From: a virus
Reading direction: 5' to 3' (one strand)
Length of the DNA stretch: 32,123 nt
Virus record (IMG/VR): IMGVR_UViG_3300008050_000173
Span: 1 to 32,123 of that record
In this document: one piece after another, positions 6,066 through 12,974 of the stretch
Position numbering within the stretch: position 1 is the stretch's first letter
Layout: each line of letters begins with the position of its first letter
Notes under the pieces: model-generated
What the model was told of the DNA's origin: nothing
Seen by the model: the letters and a program-made list of their open reading frames with translations, nothing else
The model's database searches: none
Position numbers and translations under genes: made by a program

Positions 6066-7036
6066 TGCTTAGGCAGTATTTGGGATTAGGTGGCACGCTC
6101 ATGGCCGGTATGGAGCCATCTGCTGTTAGCCCGGGTGGCCAGGTGGTCAGTAGCGGCTACGGTGGCGTTATCACGCAACAACCTGGCAGGGTGTTGCCGT
6201 TAATGACTGGCCAAGCCCCTGGCTTCAACAAGATGACAGGTTGGCAACGTGCTGGTGATGTTGCCCCTGGTGCCGCAGGTCTGGCTTTTAGTGGATATCA
6301 GATTTACCAGGGATACCAGGAGGGCGGTTTAGCGGGTGCTGCTAGTTACGGCATGATTGACCTTGCGGCTTCTGCTGGTGCCGCCCGGTTCGCCTACGGT
6401 AGTCCCGGTACACGCGGGCACCAACCAGGTAGTGGCTACGGTAACAGGTTTCAGCGCCTCGGCCTCAAAGCCTCGGCAACGCAGTTAAGTTACGGGGGCT
6501 TTATGAGCCTGGGTGCCAGATACCTTGGCGGTTCTGTCGGTGCCACCGTAGGTATGGCTGCAGGACAGGCTGTTGGTGGCCTCGTAGGTGCTACCGGACT
6601 ACCTGGCAGCGAGGCCCTGGGCGGAGCCGTGGGTATGGGGCTTGGAACCGCTGGCGCGTTAGCAGGTGGCTACGTAGGTGCTGCGCCGTTAGCTGGTAGT
6701 GTCAACGCCCTGCGCCTAGCTGGCGTAAACCCGGTTATCGGCGGCTTGGCTGTAGCTGGTGGGGCTATGGCTGCAGTTGGGGTTGCAACAGCAGGCTATG
6801 GCACGTACCATGTTAGTAAAGCCGTCGCCAATGCCGGCTACGCTCATTCGCAAATGCAAAGAGGTGTTCATACCAGTGGTAGTATGGCTGCGTTTATGAC
6901 CAGGGGCGCTACCACAATGAGAGCCAGGGCAGTACAGGCGTTTCATCGAAACCATATGAACGCCCGTTCAGCGCTTGGCCAAGAAGCTAACTTCATGCAT
7001 TACAGTGGGCGAAATTACCATTCGAGGTATAGATGA
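6062..7036 (+). CDS. Gly/Ala-rich hydrophobic protein with glycine-zipper segments
   Basis: The 324-residue product begins MMLRQYLGLGGTLMAG. The ATG overlaps the stop of the nuclease gene (ATGA). A second ATG at 6065 is better spaced from the GGAGG at 6056-6060 and may be the true start. Most of the protein is Gly/Ala/small-residue-rich with GxxxG patterns in at least three segments, near residues 144-180, 187-212 (GGAVGMGLGTAGALAGGYVG) and 225-248 (VIGGLAVAGGAMAAVGVATA). The C-terminus is basic and His/Arg/Asn-rich. Such glycine-zipper proteins often insert into membranes or act as ejected pore or pilot proteins, which is the suggestion here. It has no recognised family. It is co-translated with the dual-nuclease protein and may deliver or anchor it. 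Confidence 0.7.
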   Translation: MMLRQYLGLGGTLMAGMEPSAVSPGGQVVSSGYGGVITQQPGRVLPLMTGQAPGFNKMTGWQRAGDVAPGAAGLAFSGYQIYQGYQEGGLAGAASYGMIDLAASAGAARFAYGSPGTRGHQPGSGYGNRFQRLGLKASATQLSYGGFMSLGARYLGGSVGATVGMAAGQAVGGLVGATGLPGSEALGGAVGMGLGTAGALAGGYVGAAPLAGSVNALRLAGVNPVIGGLAVAGGAMAAVGVATAGYGTYHVSKAVANAGYAHSQMQRGVHTSGSMAAFMTRGATTMRARAVQAFHRNHMNARSALGQEANFMHYSGRNYHSRYR

Positions 7037-7470
7037 GGTTAAAGCATTCTTTTCGAACACGGGACCATGCGTTAGCTGCGGCTGTTGACAAAGCCCTCAA
7101 CCAAGGGTGGAGTGTGCTGGTGCTGGGTACTGGATTTTATTTTGAGGCTTTCGAGCGCTATGTCGCCACTGCACTAGACCTTTACGCTGGTGAAGCCGTG
7201 TATATCATACAGGAGCAACCTTATGTTAGTGCTCGCTTTCATGGCGGTGGTACCATTAGGTTCGCAGACCTTACGCCAGGGCAGGAGAGAGGAAAGGCAG
7301 GTCTAAATAGCCAGGTGACAGCAGATTTAATCTATGTTATCGAGGACGATCGCGGATCGCTGGTCTCGCTACTTGCTCACATTGTGCATCCGATTATGGA
7401 ACGTAGTGGTGACCATTGCGTCCTTTCTATGATTGGAGAATCAGATGACCCCGAGTTTGGACAGTATTGA
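7033..7470 (+). CDS. Short protein resembling a P-loop-less terminase ATPase core
   Basis: The 145-residue product starts MRLKHSFRTRDHAL in an ATGA overlap with the preceding gene. By eye, residues about 25-145 follow the same order as the TerL ATPase core encoded next door. A strand plus helix (WSVLVLGTGFYFEAFERY) matches TerL IMIVTPYQSQILNIFDEM. FHGGGTIRFADL matches FDNGAIIKGF, a shared RG follows, and ADLIYVIEDD matches the Walker B strand ATIIYLDEMD. HIVHPIMERSGDHCVLSMIGES then matches VVMPILLTDQEGDVVLVATSTP. It lacks a Walker A segment, and the Walker B Asp is replaced by Ile. It may therefore be a catalytically dead terminase-like partner, or a remnant. The resemblance is visual only and needs structural comparison. 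Confidence 0.6.
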   Translation: MRLKHSFRTRDHALAAAVDKALNQGWSVLVLGTGFYFEAFERYVATALDLYAGEAVYIIQEQPYVSARFHGGGTIRFADLTPGQERGKAGLNSQVTADLIYVIEDDRGSLVSLLAHIVHPIMERSGDHCVLSMIGESDDPEFGQY

Positions 7471-10400
7471 AAGCAAACTGTATGTTGTTAACGAATACGG
7501 TGTAAAATATCAGGATTCAAATGCTCGTTTAGACACCGCAGAACAGCAGTGGCTTGCTAGCAACTACGGTGTCCGAACAGACTGGCACCCCACGTGTATA
7601 GGGTGCCAGGCTAGACAGCTAATCAAGTACAAGGAAGCCCGAGATAAAGATGGTACCCCCGTGCGGGACTTTCGTGTTCCCTGTAAGGGTATTCCCGCCG
7701 GGCTTGGCGCTGGCGCGCTAGCAGCTCGTGATGCACTTGTTACCAAGCATAATATCACCAAAACCAGGGCTAACAAACTGCTACTTAGTACCGTTGACCC
7801 CGTAGCTTGGGCCGAGCTGTTTTTTGGCTTCGATGACTCGAAGAAAACCTGGAGGCTCAGGCCCTATCAGAAAGAGCAGTTGCGATGCAGTAGCAAGCGC
7901 ATTGTCATCAGGGAGGGTCGGCGTAGCGGCAAGACCTTTGTAAGTGCGTTAAAGCTTCTTTACTTTGCCCTAACACGGCAGGTGCCTGCGGGTTATGATA
8001 ACGAAACTGGAGAACAGTTGTTTTCTGGCCCAGAGATTATGATTGTCACCCCCTATCAGTCCCAGATTCTTAACATCTTTGATGAGATGGAGAAGCTGTT
8101 AAAGCGCAATCGGGACCTGATGAAGAGACTGACCACAAGTAGTGGTGGAAGCCTGTATGTAAAGACTCCGTTTTTCCACATGGATTTTGATAACGGTGCC
8201 ATCATCAAGGGCTTTGTTTCTGGCGTTGGAACCAAGGTCGATGGTAGTGGTGGCGGTACCATGCGTGGACAGAACGCTACAATCATCTACCTGGATGAAA
8301 TGGATATGATTCCTGACGAGGTGCTGGACAAGGTTGTTATGCCTATCTTGCTTACCGACCAGGAAGGCGATGTGGTGCTGGTGGCCACAAGTACACCTAT
8401 TGGAAAGCGCGCCCGATTTTACAGTTGGTGTTTTCCGCCTGAAACCCTGGTAGAGACACCATATGGCTGGACGGATATCAAAGGGCTGGCTGAGCCGACT
8501 GCTGCATTGCCAGTGTTGACTGGCAATGGCGAGATCGCCCACACAGAAGAAGGAATGGTTCGTAATTACGACGGAGAGATGATAAGCATCTCTCCGTTCT
8601 ATCGCCCTGTTGTAAGTGCTACCAGTAATCATCCTGTGTATACTCGACGAGGATGGGTTCAAGCTCATGAACTGACTCTAGATGATGAACTTTTTATTCC
8701 CGTTCCAAAATTACAGTCAGAGCAACTCACGTTCGACAGCCTCAAGCTTCGTATGTGCGATCAGGATAAAACGCAATTCGCGCACGATGCTCTTAAAGCT
8801 GATTCTATTACGGGTTTTTCTAAACTAAAGAATATTCCGCGAAGAACGCTGTCCTCTTATATTGCCAAATATCGTAAGTATGGATTTGTTGCAGATCAGC
8901 GTCGAATAGCAGGCTTCTTGTCAGCGAAGGAGTTTATGCAGCAATGGCATGACGAGTTCAACGATGTTGATGCTCAGGTTTTAGGCTTATATTTAGCAGA
9001 AGGTTCGGTTGTTCGTTCTGTCAAAAATAATTATGTTTCTGGAATCAAATGGACTTTTCATGCTAGCGAATCAGAGTTAATTGATATAGTTTCTAGCTGG
9101 TGTACCCGTTGGAACTTACCTTATGTTATCAATGATCGCTCCGACCTAGATACGACTAGGGAAGTCATAGTCTACAAATCATGGCTCGGCTATGTATTCG
9201 GAGCCGAAATAGGAATCTCTCACGACAAGCAGATTCCAGGTTGGTTCGATCCTATCTTTACCGAATCTTTACTTAAGGGGTTGCTGCAAGGCGACGGCGG
9301 AGTGGGCGATTATGTCGATTGGACGATCACGCTTACCGCTCAAAATGTGTTGCTGCGCTTAGATCAGCTACTGCGTGCTAATGGAATTCTTGTCAGTTTA
9401 TCGTCATTAGATAGACCTGGTAAGAAACCTTGCAAGGCCCTACACAGTATAGCTCAGCGTTATTGCCAGCAGGTACCTGGTGGATGGTGGACCAAGGTTC
9501 GCAAGTTAAGTAGCAGTGATTATGTGGGTCATGTATACAATCTAGAGGTACCTAGTGCACATGATTATTCAGTTGGCTTCAAGGTTCACAATTGTCTGGA
9601 GGACCCTACCTTTAAGGAGGATCACCTGCCGTCGACAGTGCTACCTCAATGGGATAAGATAAAGGGCATGCTTGAAGGCGAGGGAACGCAAGAAAGTTTC
9701 CGAGCCGAGTATATGGCTGAGTTCATTGAAGGTGGACACGGGGTGTTCAAACCCAGCGCTGTTTTCCAGGCTAGGGCTGATTACCGGTATAACGAAATGT
9801 ACAATAACGGCAACTGGTGGCGGGGGCGAGGTGTTCTTGAGCGCAAGAACATCATTTACGCGATTGGCATCGACTGGAATAAAAATGCTGGCACCGAGTT
9901 CGTTGTTGTTGCCTGCGATCCCACAGGTAGTACAAATGACATCTTTGGAACCAAAGATGGTGGTTACAGGTATTGGGTAGTAGAAGCTATCAACATCGCT
10001 GCTGGCAAATTTAGCGCGGACCAGTGGAAGCGTGAGGTAATTCGACTCAATCACAAATGGCAGCCACATTACATCTACGCAGACGAAGGCTATGGACACA
10101 CCATCATCGAGGACCTAAAGTTACTTAGTATTCGCTTTAGAGGTCGAGCCTCTGACCCAATGCAGGTTAGTACCAGTAAGTTGGCTGACAGGTTAAAGAG
10201 CTTTAACTTCAGTAGCAATGTCGAAATGCGTAGTCCGGTAGATGGCCAGAAGATGAAGAAGGCTGGTAAGGCTTTCTTGGTTGAAAACGCTGTTAGACAG
10301 TTCGAGGATGGGCGAGTTTGGTTCAGCCTGTACGACGAGCAGCTCAAGAAAGAGCTTCTTAACTACGTGGTGCTGCGCCGTAGCCCCACAACCAACAAGC

Positions 10401-10921
10401 CGGTATATGGTGCTGAAAGCCCCACTATCGGCGACCATAGGCTAGATGCCTTCATGTTGGCGCTAGCTGGTATTCAGCTCGAAGAAGGTATTTACGTCAA
10501 TGGTCGAGCGGTTGGCCAGGGTGCGCCCGCACATATTTCCGAACAAGAGCTTAAGAACCGGGCTGGCAGGAATCGCGACCCGCTGGGAATCAGGGGGCTG
10601 TTTAATCAGTTGAGTAAAACCGGTGCTGGCAACAGTAAGATAGAATCGATACTGCCAAGAAGATTTGGGGAAAGCCAGGATGAGGCCATTAGGCGAGCTG
10701 CTCTCGACGCAAAAGATGATTCGGCTCGTGTTAAACACCGATCTCGGGGTATGATGAAGCAAGACCTTAGTGTCTACGAATACTATGATGAACGTGCTGG
10801 CATACCGGCTAAACTTTATGAAACAGATGAAGAACACAGTTGGCAACCGGGCTCAGCGCCACATGTTGTAAACCCTAGAGGACGTCGCGGACCGAAAGCC
10901 CGACGTATTAAACGGAGATAG
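7445..10921 (+). CDS. terL: Terminase large subunit (packaging ATPase-nuclease) with intein
   Basis: TerL translocates DNA into the prohead and cuts it. The ATG at 7445 follows GGAGA with good spacing and is preferred to an in-frame TTG at 7433; this gives 1158 residues, 770 after splicing. ATPase motifs: Walker A GRRSGKT at 158-164 (Lys163), Walker B IIYLDE with Asp284-Glu285, and coupling motif VATSTPIGK. The intein interrupts directly after this at KRARFYSW. The RNase-H-like nuclease follows with its acidic residues in GIDWNKN (Asp810), YADEGYGH (Asp880) and HRLDAF (Asp1001, unspliced numbering). The C-terminus is basic (RGRRGPKARRIKRR). The gene overlaps its upstream neighbour by 26 bases. 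All catalytic motifs are present, so the spliced protein should be active; activity depends on removal of the intein. Confidence 0.95.
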   Translation: MTPSLDSIESKLYVVNEYGVKYQDSNARLDTAEQQWLASNYGVRTDWHPTCIGCQARQLIKYKEARDKDGTPVRDFRVPCKGIPAGLGAGALAARDALVTKHNITKTRANKLLLSTVDPVAWAELFFGFDDSKKTWRLRPYQKEQLRCSSKRIVIREGRRSGKTFVSALKLLYFALTRQVPAGYDNETGEQLFSGPEIMIVTPYQSQILNIFDEMEKLLKRNRDLMKRLTTSSGGSLYVKTPFFHMDFDNGAIIKGFVSGVGTKVDGSGGGTMRGQNATIIYLDEMDMIPDEVLDKVVMPILLTDQEGDVVLVATSTPIGKRARFYSWCFPPETLVETPYGWTDIKGLAEPTAALPVLTGNGEIAHTEEGMVRNYDGEMISISPFYRPVVSATSNHPVYTRRGWVQAHELTLDDELFIPVPKLQSEQLTFDSLKLRMCDQDKTQFAHDALKADSITGFSKLKNIPRRTLSSYIAKYRKYGFVADQRRIAGFLSAKEFMQQWHDEFNDVDAQVLGLYLAEGSVVRSVKNNYVSGIKWTFHASESELIDIVSSWCTRWNLPYVINDRSDLDTTREVIVYKSWLGYVFGAEIGISHDKQIPGWFDPIFTESLLKGLLQGDGGVGDYVDWTITLTAQNVLLRLDQLLRANGILVSLSSLDRPGKKPCKALHSIAQRYCQQVPGGWWTKVRKLSSSDYVGHVYNLEVPSAHDYSVGFKVHNCLEDPTFKEDHLPSTVLPQWDKIKGMLEGEGTQESFRAEYMAEFIEGGHGVFKPSAVFQARADYRYNEMYNNGNWWRGRGVLERKNIIYAIGIDWNKNAGTEFVVVACDPTGSTNDIFGTKDGGYRYWVVEAINIAAGKFSADQWKREVIRLNHKWQPHYIYADEGYGHTIIEDLKLLSIRFRGRASDPMQVSTSKLADRLKSFNFSSNVEMRSPVDGQKMKKAGKAFLVENAVRQFEDGRVWFSLYDEQLKKELLNYVVLRRSPTTNKPVYGAESPTIGDHRLDAFMLALAGIQLEEGIYVNGRAVGQGAPAHISEQELKNRAGRNRDPLGIRGLFNQLSKTGAGNSKIESILPRRFGESQDEAIRRAALDAKDDSARVKHRSRGMMKQDLSVYEYYDERAGIPAKLYETDEEHSWQPGSAPHVVNPRGRRGPKARRIKRR
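8429..9592 (+). mobile_element. Intein with LAGLIDADG homing endonuclease inside TerL
   Basis: An in-frame 388-residue intein. Cys1 is at 8429 (block A, CFPPETLVETPYGWTDI). Block B has Thr and His in TSNHPV (His codon 8630). LAGLIDADG blocks C (VLGLYLAEG, about 8978-9007) and E (LLKGLLQGDGG, about 9268-9302) carry the acidic residues Glu and Asp. Block F is VGHVYNLEV. The C-terminal His-Asn pair lies at 9587-9592, followed by the +1 Cys at 9593 that starts extein CLEDPTFKE. All splicing residues of a class 1 intein are present, so it should self-excise. The endonuclease part probably spreads the element into intein-less terL alleles. It sits just after the conserved ATPase coupling motif, a typical conserved-site location. 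Confidence 0.95.
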
Positions 10922-10923
10922 TA

Positions 10924-11646
10924 ATGCCAGGCGTAAAAAATATACTTGATAGCACCTGGGGCGGTGCAGCTGTATGGGCTGGTAAATCTGCCCCTGCACT
11001 ACCGCCGCTACCTGCGCTACCAACACGGGGACCGCTGATACCCAAGGGTGATATTAACGACGTGCTGCCTATCAAAAGGCCGCCACTCGCAGGTGGCGGC
11101 CCACGACCAGAATCTATTCCTCATAAGCCTAGCAGGATACAACAGTCAGTCCAGGCTTTTCACCAGGGAGGCTCCGTAGCTCCTGCTGTAGCTGCTGCAG
11201 CTGCTGCTCCTCCAAGCCTAACGCGTGGCTTATCAACGCCAGGTCGCGGCATGGGCTTGGTTGGTGCTGGAATACTTGGCGGCATGGGCGGGTACACAAT
11301 GGGCAACCAAGATCTTAGTAGCTTTGCCGCCGGTGCCAGTTTTGGACTTGGTGCTGGTGCGTTAGCTAGACCCATGGCTAGGAATGCCCTTGGCAGATCT
11401 GCTATGGTACTCAGGCGCAATGCCCAATCTGTTCGATCTAACAATCCTAGCGCTGGCAGGCAACTCAATGCCGCAGCCGAGCGTGCTGCTCAAGCGCGTC
11501 GGGCTATGAATACTCAAGATGGTCGCTATCTTATGCATGCGGGTGGAAGCCTACTTGCCGGTGGCGCGTTCGGTAGTATGTTTATGAGCGGAAATCGTAA
11601 AAATCACCGCCGGGGCTTCAACCAGAGTCGTGGCAACACGTTTTGA
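10924..11646 (+). CDS. Second Gly/Ala/Pro-rich hydrophobic protein
   Basis: The 240-residue product starts MPGVKNILDSTWGG, with GGAG six bases upstream and two bases after the terL stop. The first 100 residues are Pro-rich and probably unstructured (ALPPLPALPTRGPLIPK, then APAVAAAAAAPP). Hydrophobic Gly-rich segments follow at about 109-127 (GMGLVGAGILGGMGGYTMG), 133-150 and 207-224 (GGSLLAGGAFGSMFMSG), with a basic Arg/Asn/Gln-rich linker and tail between and after them. The composition recalls the 6062-7036 protein on the other side of the 145-residue gene and terL. A membrane-active, ejected or minor head protein is plausible. No family is recognised. Confidence 0.65.
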   Translation: MPGVKNILDSTWGGAAVWAGKSAPALPPLPALPTRGPLIPKGDINDVLPIKRPPLAGGGPRPESIPHKPSRIQQSVQAFHQGGSVAPAVAAAAAAPPSLTRGLSTPGRGMGLVGAGILGGMGGYTMGNQDLSSFAAGASFGLGAGALARPMARNALGRSAMVLRRNAQSVRSNNPSAGRQLNAAAERAAQARRAMNTQDGRYLMHAGGSLLAGGAFGSMFMSGNRKNHRRGFNQSRGNTF

Positions 11647-11654
11647 GGTAGTAA

Positions 11655-12101
11655 ATGGGATTAGCCCTGTATGATGAATCAGAAGTACTCATGCCTATGG
11701 ACGCACTAGAGGTTGTGATTAACAAGCTGCGTACGTACCACAATGGACGAAATGGTGGCGCCTACGAAGTGTTACTGCATCTACGCAATGACGATCCAGC
11801 TGTTTACTACCATGGTCTTTCTGTCGGATATGATGCTGATGCAGGCATAGATAGTGGTCCGCTTGGAAACACCGGTTGGAGTATTAAGTTCAGCCAAGGA
11901 AGTAGGCAGCCAACTGAGGCTGAATGGGATCAGGTAATTAGTGGTGCGAGTTTGGCAATGGCAGATATTGGTGCTACAGGTACTCCTGATACAAGTACTT
12001 ATCACCCATTCTGGGTTCGTGTATATGCGCCGGGTGAAACCGCCGCACAACTACGCAGCGGTCAGAAGATAGAAGTAGATTACCTAGAGGACGTAGTGTG
12101 A
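11655..12101 (+). CDS. Putative virion structural protein, beta-rich
   Basis: The 148-residue product begins MGLALYDESEVLMPMDALEV. After an N-terminal helix the sequence is beta-rich: YEVLLHLRNDDPAVYYHGLSV, then GNTGWSIKFSQGSRQPTEAEW, and a distinctive TSTYHPFWVRVYAPGET near the C-terminus. A pattern of 'hydrophobic-R-N-D ... Y-G-V ... W-x-x-K ... P-x-x-x-E-W ... DTSTY-PFWVRV' is one I associate with phage structural proteins, possibly fibre or decoration-type beta domains. There is no catalytic signature. It lies between terL and portal with close spacing (8 and 1 bases). Called structural on gestalt and position. Confidence 0.55.
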   Translation: MGLALYDESEVLMPMDALEVVINKLRTYHNGRNGGAYEVLLHLRNDDPAVYYHGLSVGYDADAGIDSGPLGNTGWSIKFSQGSRQPTEAEWDQVISGASLAMADIGATGTPDTSTYHPFWVRVYAPGETAAQLRSGQKIEVDYLEDVV

Positions 12102-12102
12102 T

Positions 12103-12666
12103 ATGGCTGATCCAAAAATCCCTGTCAAGAAATTATATCGCCCAGATTACGAACCAGTAGATCCCGACCTTAATCGCTCTACCGGCAAGCCTTCTAAGAC
12201 CGGTGTACCCCGACAGACTTTTGAGGAAGCTAGGGGCGCTGCGGAGCAGGAGTTAAGGCGACTAAAACGTATTCGACTAGACGGCGGCAAGGCCAATCAG
12301 CCCAAAACAGTTAATCCTCAAGGCAGTAGATTGCGTCCCAGCCTTACCTTCGAGGAGGCTGTTGTTGTCGAGGCTAGAAAAGACGAGCTTATCGCTCGTA
12401 TTCGTGAGACGCGAAGTAAGGTAGCGGCAACCCGATCCACTATAGATGAGCTTCTTCGAGGTGACGGAACAGCATTGAGTTTCGATATTGATATCGAGCG
12501 GTTACCTCAGGTAAAAAGAGCTATAAAGAAAGCTTTTGGTATCAACAACCCTACCACAATCAGTTATCCGATGTATAAGGCGGCGCTGGCTGCGCGCCGC
12601 GAGCTAGAACAGAGGGAAGCTGATGATTACACTTCAGGTAATTGGGGCGAGGAAGAGGAGGAGTAA
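12103..12666 (+). CDS. Charged coiled-coil hypothetical protein
   Basis: The 187-residue product starts MADPKIPVKKLYRPDYEP, one base after the preceding stop. The N-terminal 60 residues are Lys/Pro/Arg-rich and look disordered. Residues about 80-120 form a charged helix (FEEAVVVEARKDELIARIRE), followed by a small mixed segment (INNPTTISYPMYKAALAARR) and an acidic tail ending EEEEE. The last motif suggests a small helical domain that could bind a partner. It has no family I recognise; assembly-chaperone, scaffold or minor head roles are possible from position only. The stop overlaps the next ATG by one base. Confidence 0.6.
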   Translation: MADPKIPVKKLYRPDYEPVDPDLNRSTGKPSKTGVPRQTFEEARGAAEQELRRLKRIRLDGGKANQPKTVNPQGSRLRPSLTFEEAVVVEARKDELIARIRETRSKVAATRSTIDELLRGDGTALSFDIDIERLPQVKRAIKKAFGINNPTTISYPMYKAALAARRELEQREADDYTSGNWGEEEEE

Positions 12667-12974
12667 TGGGTTTTTTAACCGAAGCCGCACGAGATGAAGA
12701 TCCGAATGATCCTGATAAGGGTGCGGAGGAAATGTACATGGAAATCTTTGCCAAAATTGCAAGAGACTTTGTACATCGTGAAGACTTGAAACTTATTTTG
12801 CTGGAGTTGCTAGTGGAGCTGGGTTTAGAAGGCAATGTTCCTACAGAGAACGACACGGCGGCAAGAGAGCGTGCCAAGGAATACCGCTCTATGCTCGATC
12901 AGGGTAAGCAGGGTAACGAAATCTATCCGGACCTAATTCCGGCTAGCGAAGGTGTTGAGGAAGATGGCAGCTGA
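12666..12974 (+). CDS. Acidic helical hypothetical protein
   Basis: The 102-residue product starts MGFLTEAARDEDPND. The ATG at 12666 is chosen over an upstream in-frame GTG because it overlaps the previous stop (TAATG) and follows a GGAGGAG purine run. The protein is strongly acidic, with an amphipathic helix EDLKLILLELLVELGLEG at about residues 39-56 and a polar C-terminus. It may pair with the larger protein encoded next, whose start lies 11 bases inside this gene. Function unknown. Confidence 0.6.
   Translation: MGFLTEAARDEDPNDPDKGAEEMYMEIFAKIARDFVHREDLKLILLELLVELGLEGNVPTENDTAARERAKEYRSMLDQGKQGNEIYPDLIPASEGVEEDGS

Noticed and set aside
8099-8668. Leftward open frame of 189 codons opposite terL
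   Set aside because: It lies antisense to the ATPase core and intein arm, with a translation of low-quality composition and no ribosome site. Shadow of terL.
8429-9592. Insertion sequence or group I intron instead of an intein
   Set aside because: The reading frame is continuous through the insert, and the ends carry protein-splicing residues. No terminal inverted repeats or intron core are seen.
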